NCBI GenBank assembly: GCA_017590115.1
Contig: JAGGNK010010225.1
Location: 9,474,834-9,538,833 of the forward strand
Direction: 5' to 3'
Source of the DNA: Montifringilla adamsi
Taxonomy: Eukaryota > Chordata > Aves > Passeriformes > Passeridae
Length of the DNA: 64,000 nucleotides
Positions 52,439 through 64,000 of the stretch are shown piece by piece; the first letter of the stretch is position 1, and each line of letters starts with the position of its first letter. Under the pieces are notes generated by a model, which was not told the DNA's origin, searched no databases, and saw only the letters and a program-made list of their open reading frames with translations. The position numbers and the translations under genes are program-made.

Positions 52439-55400
52439 GTACATAGCACTTGCATGTCAAGTATGTGCAATTGCTTCTCTCTGGGCTTCTAGCAAATGGT
52501 CTTCTCAGTGAAAATTTGTGATTATAGGATAATATATAGGCATGAATAGAGGGGAGCTGAGCTCTTCCTGTAGATCTGAATTAATGAGTTGTTTACAGGG
52601 CTTTTCCTTAGTCTCCAGCTTTTTTCTAGCCACTATTACTGCTGAGCCACTCAGTGAGATTATATGCATGATCTTTTTGAGTTCTGCCTTAATAAAGGAG
52701 TCCCGATGGACATGTGGGTATAGTGAGCATTCAACAAGCCATTTAGCCTCTTGCATGACTGCTCTAGAATTTAGGAGCCTAAGTTCAAGAGAGAATTCAG
52801 GGAAATCCAAGTTACTTAATTAGGTGCTGATAGTGGCATAAGCATCTCAGATTTTGGTTTCTGCACCATTCTGTGAACTCTGCTGAACTGTCCTAGCTGG
52901 TGACAGAAGAAGGGCTTCTCATGAGTAATTACATAATAATCTAAATTGCTTGTCCACAAAGTGGGAGATGTGGGGTTTAGGTCCTTTTCAGCAGTAGGAA
53001 GTTGAAAACCTACTGTTATCCCATCCCAGGAGAATGCACTTATTGCCATGCTCTTGGCTTTTCCAGGAAAAGTGCTGTCCTGAGTCACTCTGTGGTCAGG
53101 AAAGCAAAGCTTTTAGAGGCCAAAGGAAAGTAGGCAAGGAGGTCAGAGCTTTGCATCCCACTGATAGGACACACAGTTGGAGGAAAGAGATACAGAACTC
53201 TGACTCTTGAACTACTTCTGCACTGAGCACAATGATTGCCTAAGGTAAATTATAAAATCAGCTCTAGAAGAGATGCCTCATCTTAAGTGCAGGAAATAAT
53301 TTCACACTGAATATCCATTTCATGGAGATACTGTCCTGAGGGAGGTATTTGAGTTCATACAGGATAGGTTTTATGCATACCAGTTTATTGAGTGCTCCCA
53401 ACTGGTTAGGAATTCTGTCCATTTTCAGCTGGAAATGTAGCGCTTAAAACTCAAACAGCATTCTCAAAGCTGGTGAACTCAGATATTACCATGTAAATCT
53501 CCAAAGTGCTGGAGCTCCTGTATATAATACCTGCTTATTGATACTGTTCATGTCATTTTGCAGTTGATTTAGGACAATTGGTACATTTGCACACTCAATT
53601 AAATTTGCCAACTTCTTCTCAGAGTGGGCCCAGAGTGTTTTGCATGTGGTAGCACAAAAAAACTTTGCTGGTGCTGCATGGCTCACAGCCCCTCAATGGC
53701 TGCTGCATTTTATGTTTATGGACCAATGACCAGGAACTTCCATTTCTTTGAGGAATAAATATTAAAATATTGTGTTAAAATATTGAGAAGTAGAAGTTTT
53801 TGCATTATGTTCATGTCATTGAACATCGGGGACAACAAAGTGTTGTTTAAATTACAGATTTAGAAAAAGCATTAGGTTATTGCTTACAGTTTGCCAGGCA
53901 ATTAGAAATAGGCAACCTGATATTGGCCCTGCCAACAGCTTGTTGCCATGTTGTGTGTTGTTTTCAGAATTTGTTTTGCCTGTTGTACCATGTTCCATGC
54001 TGCAATCTCTATTCTCATGATTGACAGCTCTCAAGCTTGTCCAGAGTAGCCTCATAGTATAGATGCAATAGGGGCACACATTTTCTTCCCTCCCTTTTAA
54101 GTTTCTTTCTAAAGGGTTGGTTTTTTTTCCTTTGGTCTTCATCTCCCGTGGAAGAATGCCCTGAAAGATCTTGCTTTAATTGAAGGAATAGCATCCTGGT
54201 TTGTGCCTGTTGAAACTGCCAGCTTTTGGTTATAAAGCATCAATGATAACCAAGAGAGAGCTCCTCAGAGAGATTTGTAATTGCTGTTCACTCTTCTTAC
54301 TTGCCTCTCCTGACAGTCCTGAAGACTGCCTTCTTTAGGCTAGAATCCTCAGTAAGAAGGAAAGGCATTAAATTCCTCTCATGTCTCTTGAACTATGCTC
54401 TGTTTTTCTATAGATGGAAGATTTCTTGAATAAGTAGCCAAGACAGCCAGTCATGTTCAGGCTATTCTTTGGTGCAGTGGTGACCCCTTCTAAGACACTG
54501 CCTTTTAGTTTGTGCAAAGACTTTTGCTGCTATCCATTTCATCCTGATGTGTGACATACTATGCAGTTTGTAAATTGTTTGAGGTGGGGACTTTTTTTAA
54601 GGGAAATGCAGAGCACAGTTTTGCCACTTAAGAGATAAAAAAGAATGTATTCAAAGGAGAAAGAGGTAGGTAAAACCCTGACACTGAGGAGAAAATATTC
54701 CACAGTGAAAATATCTAGAAGTGTCCCAGTAACAGTCACTAAACACGGTTACTAAACTTCAAGCTCCTGCTCACATATCAGATGGTAGAAGTCAAAGGCT
54801 TTCTTAAAAATGTTTTGTCATCAAAATCTCTCAAACAAAGCCAGAGGATCTTTATTTTAAGTGTTTGGGTAAAAAAAGTTTGCCAGATACCTCTGAGAAG
54901 CTCTTTGGTCTTGAAATTTGATACCGAAACATACAATTTAGTCAACTTACTGTGAAACCTGCTCTAAAAAATTTTGCATTTTAAAAAAATCTAGTTCAGT
55001 TTACCACACCATGTTTGTGTCCAAGGCATTGGCAGGCCAAAAGTTCCGTCTCTCATTGACAGCACGGTTGCTAATTAAATGTCAACTTTGGATCCTGAGA
55101 AGAGCTAGATTCATATACTCTTGAGTCATGTCAAGACAGCCTTTGAGCATTATTCCAAATGGCAGTTTCATTTACATCAACTGCAAAATAAATGTAAGGA
55201 ACCAGGTAATTTTAAAGTGGAAGCAAATTGTGAAAGAGAATCTGTTTCCCTATTCTAAGGAATATTCAGTGCACTGAGACATCTGGAAGATGTTGCCAGT
55301 TCCAAAAACTATGAGAGAAGCCATAAACTATGCTCTCATTTTTACTTTTCCAAATAAGTCAGCAAAGGGAAATTTCTTTCCAAGCTCTTTTGTACTATTT

Positions 55401-55657
55401 CACTTGAGGGATCTCCAACCTCAAGTGAAAAGGTGCAAAATACTTCATAATCTGAAGCTAAATATAACCTTTACTTATATTTTCTTGGGTTTTTTTTTTC
55501 CTTCAAAGCTCTAATTTATAGATTGGGACTTTAAAAAAACCAAAACAACCTTCCTGCACTTCAGTCAGGAGTCCTTGTCCATTTGACTGTTGAAATGTTG
55601 TTGAATGTTTCAACCATCTTGGAGTCACACTTTCTGTACTGAAGTGAACAGAGCTAC

Positions 55658-56116
55658 TTTATTGCCTTGGTTTAGCGCAATTCCCTAGTTTAGTATTCCA
55701 TTAAAAAAACCCTGTGAGCTGCTGCCCTCCCCCTCCAGTCAGAGACACAAGACACAAAGATCGTGGGTTGAGATAAGAACAATTTATGGGAAGCAGCCAT
55801 GATATAAGAACACAAATAGTAACAGCACCATACGAATAATAAAAGAGAGGATTATTTAAATGCAAAATGTTCACCAAGCCCAGGACAATGAAAAGCAGTG
55901 GTGGACAGACACACCCACTATGATTTTCCTCAACCAGAAAGGAGCATCCTTTCTTCCAGGAAGCCAGAGAAAGTTCCTTTCCTCACCCCAGCAATGACGT
56001 AGGATGGTACCAAATAACACTGGGGTCTTGGCCATGCCCATATAGTGCAAGGCTCCACCCCCTCACAGCTACTGCAAAAAATTAACCTTGTCCCTTGCCA
56101 AAACCAGAACATTTAT
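55658..56116. repeat. 5-bp target site duplication TTTAT flanking the solo LTR
   Basis: TTTAT at 55658-55662 and again at 56112-56116 directly abuts both LTR termini. This fixes the insertion limits to the base. Confidence 0.8.
55663..56111 (-). mobile_element. Solo LTR of an endogenous retrovirus (ERVL-like), antisense, with 5-bp target duplication
   Basis: The element is 449 bp long. Read on the - strand it begins TGTTCTGGTTTTGGC and ends aaaccaaggCA, so it has TG...CA ends. It is flanked by a perfect 5-bp direct repeat TTTAT (55658-55662 and 56112-56116). A 5-bp duplication is usual for class III (ERVL) elements. The distal - strand words, cttatctcaacccacgatc then a purine-rich gagggggaggg, resemble the U5 end of LTRs common in songbird genomes, recalled from memory. 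A TTTGCATTTAAATA-type octamer plus TATA-like site lies on the - strand at 55851-55867. No internal viral sequence is present, consistent with LTR-LTR recombination. Confidence 0.85.
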
Positions 56117-56899
56117 GAAATTATATTTGTGCTAACAGTCCATTCAAAATTCTCAGGAATTGTTTCTGTGAATGTCCTTTCAGAGAGAAATAGATCAAAG
56201 GCACCACTAACAATACCAAGTACTTAGATGACTTTGCCATTCTAATATTCCATTACATGAGTTAAGCTTTCTTGAATAAAATGAATAATATGGGTACAGA
56301 TTTCACAAAGAGGGCTTATATATGTCATGAAATATCTTACTGTATGCAGGTTAAAGAAAGTGTTCCTAGATTTGTCAGCTCATCAGTCTTTCAGCAGAGA
56401 AGAAGTGATCTGCCCTGATGTAGATGAAAACTATTTTGGTTTCTGTGACATCTGATATGTATGTTTTTCCTATTTTCCCAGAGCTTGAAGTCATTCGAGG
56501 GTAATAGGAAAAGTAACTATAATTCTGATTTGTATCAGAATGACCTTTATAGAGCCGATTTACAGATCGAAGTGACATTTAGAGAATAGAGTAAGATCTT
56601 GAATTTCCTTGTGCTAATTCAAATCCAGACACACAGAAAGTAAAGACCTGTCTTGTAAGTCATCCCTGAGAAGTCAAAGGTGCTCTCAGCAGTACTACAG
56701 TCTTTCAGTTCTTCTGTATCAGGGATGGGAGCCATCTGTCAGAGTAAGGGAAGAGCATCTTTGCTTACAGGCTTGCAGAGCTGTGGTGAAGAAGGCTTTA
56801 AGCTGAAGGTACTAGTGGAGGGGGAACCTGCATTCATCCCACTCCTACCAGTTTGATGCCAACAACAGCAATAACTGTCCACAGCCTGGAGGTGGATTG

Positions 56900-58791
56900 C
56901 AGGTGCAGCAGGAGAGCACCTGAAGAGCAGCACAAAAGAATTACAGCCAGTAAGTTGGCTTCATCAGGGCCCAGTTTAAATGATCCTTTGCAAATGCTGT
57001 GTGTGCATGCCTGCTGGTCTGTGATCTTACTGGCATCACAGAGACATGGTGGGATAACTCCCCTGACTGTGGTGTTGGAGGGGAAGGATTCAGGCTCTGT
57101 GTCAGTGACCAGCTGGAATGCATGGAGCTTCGCTTGGAGGAGGAGCTGACTAAGAGTTTACGGGTCAGGATTAACAGGAGAGTAGGGACAGGTGACATTT
57201 TAGTGGAGACCTTCTACAGCCCATCAGATCTGAAGACTGAGCAGATGAGACAAATATAGACAAATAGGATCTATCTCACATCCACAAGCCTTGGTCCTCA
57301 TGGGGGACTTCAACCACACTAATACCTGCTGGAGGGGCAGCACAGCAAAGCATAAGCAGTCTAGGAAGTTCTTGGAATGCGTTGGTAAGAACCTCCTTCT
57401 CCAAAGACAGAGGAGCCAACAAGGAGAGGTTGTTGTGTTGGACCTTGTTCACATCAGCAAGGAGGGGCTGGTGGGAAATGTGAATCTCAAGAGCAGCCTT
57501 GGCTGCAGTGATCATGAAGCGGTGTAGTCTGAGGTCCTTAGGGCAGCAAGGAGGGTGCACAGCTAGCTCACTACCCTGGACTTCAGGAGAGCCAGCTTCG
57601 ACCTCTGCAAGAATCTGCTTTGTACAGTAACATGATGAGGCCCTGGAGGGAAGAGGGGCACAAGAGAGCAGGTTAATATTCAAGGATCACCTCCTCCAGG
57701 GGGAATGCATCCCAACAAGGAGGAAATCAGGCAAAACCATCAGGAGGCCTGTGCTGATGAACAAGGAGTTACTGGACAAATTCAGTCACAAAAAGAAAGG
57801 TTGGAAACAAGGACAGGTAGGCTGGGAGGAATACAGACAAATTTTCCAAGCAGCCAGGAATCAGGTTAGGAAAGCTGAAGCCCTGATAAAATTAAACCTG
57901 ACCAGATACTTCAAGGGCAGCAAGAAAAACTTTTATAGATACAGGACCTTATAAGGGTTAGGACTTGGTTGCCCAGAATTTGGAGAAGGCTGAGATACTC
58001 AAAGACTTTGACAGGTGTGAGAGGTGAGCCCTTGCAAATCCCATTAATTTCAACAAGGCCAAGTGCAAGGTGTTGCACTTGGGTTGGAGCAATCCCAAGC
58101 ACAAATACAGGCTGATTGAGAGCACCCTGGGGAGAAAGACTTAGGGGTTATGGGTGGACCAGAAGCTCAGTGTGACCTGGCAATGTGTGCTTGTTGCTCA
58201 GAAATCCAGTCACATCCTGGGATACATCAAAAACACCGTGACCATCAGGTTGAGGGAGGTGATTCTCCCCCTCTGCTCTGCTATGTTGAGACCCCACATG
58301 GAATGCTGTGTCCTGCTCTGGGGCCTCCAACATAAGAAGGCCATGGACCTGCTGGAGTGAGTGCAGAGGAGAGTGGTGAAGATTGTCAGAGGGCTGGGTC
58401 ATCTCTCCTGTGAAGAAAGGCTGAGAGAGTTGAGGTTGTTCATCCTGGAGAAGAGAAGGCTCTGGGAAGACCTTATAGCACCTTCCAAGACTTATAGGAA
58501 GCCTACAAGAGATGTGGAGTGTGACTTTTGGAAATACAGTGACAGGGTAAGGGCTAATAGCTTCAAACTGAAAAAGAGGATATTTAGATTAGATATTAGG
58601 AAGAAATTCTATACTGTGAGGGTGGTGAGTCACTGGTTGCCCAGAGAAGTTGTCTATGCCACATCCCTGGAAGTGTTCAAGGCCAGGTTGGATGGAGCTT
58701 GGAGCAGCCTGGTCAAGTGGAAGATGTCCCTTCCCATGGTCAGGGGCTTGGAATTAGATGATCTTTAAGGCCCCTTCCAACCCAAACCACT
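56900..58791 (+). mobile_element. CR1 retrotransposon, 5'-truncated with internal deletion of the RT core
   Basis: This is a sense-oriented CR1 non-LTR element in the last HIBADH intron. The left part encodes pieces of the APE-type endonuclease: LTGITETWWD (57015-57050 area), LMGDFNHTNTCW (from about 57294) and CSDHEAV (near 57520), which are the family's catalytic E, GDFN and SDH boxes. Further fragments, [15 protein letters not shown] (about 57802) and NFYRYRTL, belong to the linker before the reverse transcriptase. After a remnant readable as DLVAQNLEKAEILKDF, the sequence jumps near 58010-58030 to the distal region (KCKVLHLGW, LREVILPLCSAM, HMECCVLLWG). The RT palm with its catalytic Asp pair is missing. 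The 3' end is the CR1 tail, ccccttccaacccaaacca. Several frameshifts and stops make it dead. The 5' edge is uncertain by about 60 bases. Confidence 0.93.
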
Positions 58792-59997
58792 GAAAAACAA
58801 GAAAAAATCAACCACACAGCAGATTCTATAAACCACCATAGTTCTGAATGGATAGGAAATATAGGCATTTCCTAGTAATATTTGAGAGGTTCTTTTGCAG
58901 CTTTGTTGAAATATAGACCCCAAACCCTGATTTCATTAACAAGAACTTAAAAGACAGACTTCAGTGCAGGCATTACTTTCCTACATAGTCAAGAGATCTT
59001 TTTGTATATATCCAGGTCCTTGTTAGTGCTTCCTTCTTTGGGTTGTTTCATGTCTGATTCAGCTTAGAGTTCAAGACATCCTACGGCCTAGCTGGCAGCT
59101 GACTATTTCTGGCTAGCTATGATTAGTCATAGTACCTGGTACTCACCTTTGCGTTCTGCCGTATTGATTTCAGATTATAACGGTAGTTGACCAAGGAGGA
59201 CACATTTCAAATTTATCCTCTTTGAACCTTCCCTCCTTTTGTTGACCCAAATACAGTATTTAAAAACACAGTGGAACTATTCTCTATGTGCCTCTATTAA
59301 AGAAAAAGTCACTCAAGAAGAATTTTGAGTTGTAGCAGACGGGGGACTGCCCCCTAAGCAATTCTCTTAATACATCCTTCCAATTAGGCAGCAAACCAGT
59401 TATATTCACTAAGTGACCTGAGTGTCATTTTGCTATTAACTGTTTAAATCATAGTAAATATATATTTCTTAAGTGGCTTTCATTTTCTTATTCTTGAAAT
59501 TTCTTCTGCCTGATTTTTAACCTGTTTATAATAATAAAAATTCCTCTTGCCAAAAGAACTAAATTATACTCTTAGAATCTATGTGAAATGCTTCAGTGAA
59601 TAGCCAAGGAGATTTTCTTACTAGAGATGACATACTCAATGGGGAAAAAGAGTCTGAGTCTTGCTACCAGGTTATATAGTGATCTAGAATCTTAAAATTC
59701 CTCCTGTTCTTAAGATGGTGCCTGCCTGGCAAAGTTTGAGGTTTTTCTGTTGAATAATATTTAATTACTGTTTAAAAAAATAAAAACTATATGAAACCTA
59801 CTTCTTCCAGATCTGAAATTTTAAGGCTGGAGTATTGTACTTGTTGGCAGTAGAGTTCTTGTTACAGTGGAAGCCAAATAACCTATGATATGTATATGGC
59901 TGTTTATGTCCTTGTTGTTTCTCCCCTGACTTTTTCTCTTTTTCTTTCCTTCATTCTTCCTCTCTGCCCTCTTCCTCCCTCTTCTTGCCCCCCACAG

Positions 59998-60156
59998 GAT
60001 CTTGGCTTGGCCCAGATTTCTGCCACCAACACGAAGACACCAGTTCCTTTGGGCTCCCAGGCACATCAGATCTACAGGATGATGTGTGCCAAAGGCTATG
60101 CCCTGAAAGACTTCTCAGCTGTGTTCCAGTTTTTACGTGAGGAGGAAAGCTTGTGA
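59998..60156 (+). CDS. HIBADH: HIBADH terminal coding exon (exon 8 by human count)
   Basis: The final coding exon encodes 52 residues, from DLGLAQISATNTKTPVPLGS to FQFLREEESL, followed by TGA at 60154-60156. It covers about residues 285-336, the last helices of the C-terminal domain. The segment from AHQIYRMMCAKGY to KDFSAVFQFLREEE is a strong HIBADH signature. The end ESL differs from the human ETF that I recall. The DLGLA start is the conserved Asp-containing helix of the family, also implicated in substrate and cofactor positioning. The acceptor is cccacag at 59997. All four exons together give an uninterrupted frame, so the gene looks intact and functional here. Confidence 0.96.
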   Translation, partial: DLGLAQISATNTKTPVPLGSQAHQIYRMMCAKGYALKDFSAVFQFLREEESL

Positions 60157-60445
60157 GCTGTCCTTTGGAAATGGACGCAATAACAAACCACATTTTTTAT
60201 CCTTTAGTTCATTTGGGAAGTTAGTGGATTTAATCAAGCATCCTGCTTCCATACAGATTAATCATCTTTGGCTGTCCAGACCACAACGAACTCCAGAGTT
60301 TCTGTATAATTCTTGAAAAGGCAAGCCAAGGGAAGGGATTGTTTGGCAATTAGCCAAAAGCAAGTCCTTTTTTTTTTTTTTTTTAAGAACCATCAAAGTT
60401 TTTTTCACTAGACGCAATAAATAAATATTTTTTTTATGAAACACT
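60157..60445 (+). other. HIBADH: HIBADH 3' UTR (end approximate)
   Basis: Untranslated sequence follows the TGA and runs to tandem AATAAA signals at 60416-60425. A run of 18 T lies at about 60367-60384. The cleavage site is inferred from normal spacing, about 15-25 bases beyond the signal. A further AATAAA near 60959 could serve a longer transcript. Confidence 0.6.
60416..60425 (+). terminator. HIBADH: Tandem polyadenylation signals AATAAA
   Basis: Two overlapping AATAAA hexamers (60416-60421 and 60420-60425) lie about 260 bases after the stop codon and are followed by T-rich DNA. They are the best candidate for the main HIBADH polyadenylation signal. Confidence 0.6.
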
Positions 60446-63400
60446 TAACTGTTCACATATAAAATAACTTACGTTATGGCTACAGACTTAGTTGAATCAT
60501 GAATAATAAGAGAATGTTTTATTGCAATTTTATCATATATAGTGATCTATTAAAATTTAAAATTAATACCTTATGGAAAAAGGGAATATATGTTCAATGA
60601 GGAAACACATCTTGAGATGGATTTTTTTTTGGTTTTGGACCTAGTAGCCCTGAGTTGATCAGAAGTTAATTTTTCCTGGGATTCAGGTTGCAAATTAAGT
60701 TTATAGGCACATGTTCTAAGTGGAAAGATGTTACACCATGTTTACATGATAGGCTTAGGTCAAATAATATAGAATGTGTGTCCCTCTTGTAAAGCTCCGT
60801 TATTGTATTTTGCTAACCCAATTTTATATTTTCTTGTATTCTGTCACGCATTTTCAGAACTCAAGATCAGCACTTACCAGAAGTTCTAACAAAGTGCTTT
60901 GCTTTAGGTAATTACTAAAGTATTTTAAATCTTAACAAACCCTATTATTTTGAAAAGAAATAAAATCTATACTGGTAAATACTTGCTGCACAATTATTTG
61001 CTTTTTGTTTAGGTTGAGTCTTGTACACACAGTATTAACCAAAACTTATACAACGTGGTCTTATTTTCTAATTTGCTGGGTTTTCTACAGATTATCAGAT
61101 CATCTTGCAAACCTAAGTCTTTCAAAAGCTCTTGTTGTGAAATGCAAACAAATATATGCAAATATATTTGCATACATATTACCCTAACCATTCATATCCC
61201 ATTGGTCTTGCCAAAGTACAGGTACATATTTGGCTTTATAAATACTCATGCTGATTGTGCTAGAACTACTCACATTCAAACTCTATGCTTAATGATCAAT
61301 TACACATCTACATTCCCATTTTGGTTGTGTGATGGATCCTTTTATAGGTGCACATTAGGTTATCAAAATTGTTTGCTTGAATTAGCTCAGTTCTGTCAAT
61401 AATCAGACAGCTTGGACGCTGTCTTCCAACAAATTAGTAGCATCATGCAAAAATTATTAAACAGTAGTAGTTGATCTCTTCTCATTTCGGCTTTCTTTGA
61501 AAACTGTTTGACATTCCAGGTGATACAAGGATTTGGGATTCATTATACTCATTCAATATACATATGTTTTTATATATGAGTATAGGGCTACTGAGAGCAA
61601 TTGTACTTTTAAAGAATTGTTTGTCTCTCTTTTGTTAACAATCTTGTTTCTACAGGATTGCCTTCATTCAGAAATTAGACACAAAACTACCTGCGGCACA
61701 AACAGCCACTCAGGTGCAATATGGCACCATAGTTGCAGATGTGTGGTCTGACCTTTGCTAACAAGATCCCATACTACATTTTTTTCTTGTGGCACTCCTG
61801 CCTCACATAATGCAAAGGGTAGGTCTAGTCTTGTTATGAATTTGGGGTCAAGTAGTGAAGGCTGGTTTTGACAGTGGGATCCTTTTTCATTTGGACATTT
61901 TGTGATGAATGAGGTAAGAAATTGTAGGAGTGTTCCATTTCTATCCTCTGTATTTGGCTTGGAGATCTGTCTGGCATCGCAGCACTTGTGGGAGACTCTT
62001 CCTTCTGCTGTCCCCCCCAGCCTGTGGCAGCTTTTGCTATGAAAGTGTTTGCTGATACCCTTGAGTTTACCTGTAGGCCTGGGCTTGCAGGAAGCATGAT
62101 CATTTCTTTTCTGAAGACATTACATGCACATGTAGTTGTTGGGCGTCATGAGAGAAGAGAATATGCTCAGTGAGACCGTTTCTGAAGTTTTTAGCCTCTG
62201 AAATCATAAAGCTTCTATTAAATATGTGGAACCTTCGTTGTTATTTTTATGTTCCTGTCTAAGGCTTGCAGGTTAGGCTTCCTGGTGTTCTTTTCTCCTC
62301 CTTCACAATCCCTCATCAAATTTTTAATTCTCACTCCAAAGCACAGGGTTCCTGGTGTTCTTTTCTCCTCCCTCACAATCCCTCATCAAATGTTTGATTC
62401 TCACTCCAAAGCACAGGGTGCTCAAGTTGGAGGAAAGGCTGCCAGAATGCCATTTTGGCAAGCCAAGAAAGTGTTCCATGGTCTCCTTCTTGGTGGAGGA
62501 TTGTGGCTGAAATTAAAAACAAACAAACAAAAGAAAAAAAGCCAAAACCCCAGCTTCAGGGCAGACAGCCAGCACATAAAGTTTTAGACCAAGCAGTTAG
62601 TTTGGCAAAGTCAGAAACAACTTCTCAAATAAATGTTGTTATAGAAAGTGCCTTGGAAACATCAATGATGTACAATACCTGAAGCCAATAACATGATTTA
62701 TATTAGAACACTTTTTTTTTTTCTTTACTAATTCTGCAGGAGAATATTTTATGACTCTGTATGTATAGTGATGATAGTACCTGCTACCTATGGGTACTCT
62801 GCATGTGTATATGTTTGTAATGTATCTTTTGCTTGAGGTATGTTTCTGCTCTGTGGAAATCAGGCAAATACTAAAACAATTTATGTCACTGTCAGAGACA
62901 GGTTTTGAAAACTCTAATTTGTTGAGTTGAACAGAAAGATGGTAAAACTGGTTGAATTTCTACACTAATTGCCATCCAGTACATACACACAAATTGGGTA
63001 CAACAAATTAATGGCATATTTTGTAAATGTCTCAAAGGGAAACTTGAAGTGACTTCTTTTTAGTTTGAATCTCAAACTAGCCCTCCCATCATGCTTACTT
63101 TGGAAACTCACCTATATCAAATGCATTTACTGACTAATAAGAAAACATTGTCAACCATTAAAAGTAGTGATGGGTTTTTTTTAAAGTTCTCAGCAGCCTT
63201 CTCTCATTTATGATTCAGTATAACCCATCTTAGGCAACTATTTTTGGTGACTGTTAAACAGAGGAGGCCTTCTATTAAAACCTCTGAGTACTATATTGCT
63301 TTAACCTTATTTATGGCTCTTACAAGCCTCAGGAGCAGGAGGAGGTGTTCTGACCAAGTAAAAATATTATATGTGCTAGTCTGGCTCTGCTTTAATCAAT

Positions 63401-64000
63401 GGGAATTTGGCCATTAAGTTGAATACTGCTGAAATTTCACAGTGTGTGTTGAATGCCCACGTGATTACACTGTAAATGTGTCCTGGATGCATCTGTGTAG
63501 CAGCTCAAGCACATCTCTCTGATTGGGGTTGTTCCACATTACTGGCATTAGGATTATGAGAAGATGGGGTGGTGCCTGTGAGAGGAAGGATCCAGCACAA
63601 GCCACTGAAGTTTGTATTGCCAGTCTCCATCCTAGCCTTGTCCCTCACTGGATGAGAGAGAGAGAGGTACTGAGCATGAAATAGCTGCTGTCCCTGCCTG
63701 CATGAGCACAGAACTACCTGTCTTTTCAGCTGTTTACATCTTAGAGCTCTGCCACAAGGAGTTTTTATCAAATGGCTTACAGAACTGAAAGACTGGGGCC
63801 ACCCCTGAAGCAGGCAGAGGAAGGCTGACATCATACAAGGCTGCTGTATTTGTGCAGTAGATGTCTTCCTTTTAGTCTGCCAGCTTGATTTGTGAGATCA
63901 AATCTATCCAGGCACAAGTCTGAGGGTACTGACTTAATCAGCAGTGATACCTGTTGCTTTGATTTGTTTTTACATCATCATGATCTTCTCCTTCCTATAA
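60446..64000. other. 3' flank of HIBADH, no gene seen
   Basis: This is AT-rich unique sequence with a 70-bp tandem duplication at 62281-62419. By vertebrate gene order this side should lead towards EVX1 and HOXA, but no part of those genes is visible. The open frames in this stretch look like chance. Confidence 0.6.
62281..62419. repeat. 70-bp tandem duplication (3 mismatches)
   Basis: The unit starting cctggtgttcttttctcctc occurs at 62281-62350 and again at 62351-62419. Differences are one T/C in the pyrimidine stretch and two changes in tttttaattc against tgtttgattc. It lies in the 3' flank of HIBADH. Confidence 0.95.

Larger units (their letters stand above)
52439..59997 (+). other. HIBADH: Last HIBADH intron (7.6 kb) with LTR and CR1 insertions
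   Basis: This phase-0 intron holds an antisense solo LTR (55663-56111) and a sense-oriented rearranged CR1 (about 56900-58791). Before the final acceptor there is an unusually long pyrimidine tract, roughly 59925-59997, ending ccccccacag. The rest (52439-55650 and 58800-59920) is unique sequence in which I see no gene. Confidence 0.88.

Noticed and set aside
53762..53787. Two 13-bp units ttaaaatattg(t/a)g in tandem.
   Set aside because: Short and AT-rich; ordinary slippage.
57276..57683. A 135-residue frame on the - strand.
   Set aside because: It is the reverse shadow of the CR1 endonuclease region on the + strand.
59338..59362. gggggactgccccc as a CTCF-like core (reverse) or functional hairpin.
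   Set aside because: The distal half of the CTCF motif does not match, and the hairpin arms are only 5 bases.
1..64000. CRISPR arrays, operons, bacterial genes, tRNA or rRNA genes.
   Set aside because: None is present by eye. The window is vertebrate intronic and flanking DNA, and no cloverleaf with A and B boxes or rRNA sequence was recognised.

Overview
This is vertebrate, almost certainly bird, nuclear DNA. It is AT-rich, intron-dominated and sparse in repeats, and it carries several CR1 non-LTR retrotransposon fragments and two avian-type solo LTRs. The LTR resemblance, recalled from memory, hints at a neoavian bird and possibly a songbird. Nothing here is bacterial: most open reading frames in the window are chance frames in non-coding DNA.

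The only protein-coding gene I can support is the 3' half of HIBADH (mitochondrial 3-hydroxyisobutyrate dehydrogenase, valine breakdown) on the + strand. Four exons are present: 44534-44667, 45197-45273, 52282-52438 and 59998-60156 (stop codon included). By the exon pattern I recall for the human gene these are exons 5-8. They join in frame into 174 residues, the C-terminal half of a protein of about 336 residues. The exons for the mitochondrial leader, the NAD-binding Rossmann fold and the first substrate-binding motif are not seen and should lie to the left of base 1. Bases 1-44533 are therefore one long intron, and bases after about 60450 are 3' flank.

Layout: 1-44533, large intron with old CR1 copies (11770-11930, 25027-25100, 25250-25595, 42630-43074), a + strand solo LTR (24539-24997), small tandem duplications and several non-repetitive blocks that look like conserved regulatory DNA. 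44534-60156, the four exons; the last intron holds an antisense solo LTR with a perfect 5-bp target duplication (55663-56111) and a CR1 copy that kept its endonuclease part but lost the reverse-transcriptase core (about 56900-58791). 60157-64000, 3' UTR with tandem AATAAA signals and then flanking DNA with a 70-bp tandem duplication.

In vertebrates HIBADH lies next to EVX1 and the HOXA cluster, and the HIBADH interval is known to hold remote HOXA/EVX1 enhancers. The most interesting content here is therefore probably regulatory: two strong CTCF-like motifs (6063-6077 and 32508-32526), the second 42 bases upstream of a CCAATAAA posterior-HOX motif, and a motif-rich block at 38690-39330 holding GTCGTAAA. 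These are readings by eye. Conservation and binding were not tested.
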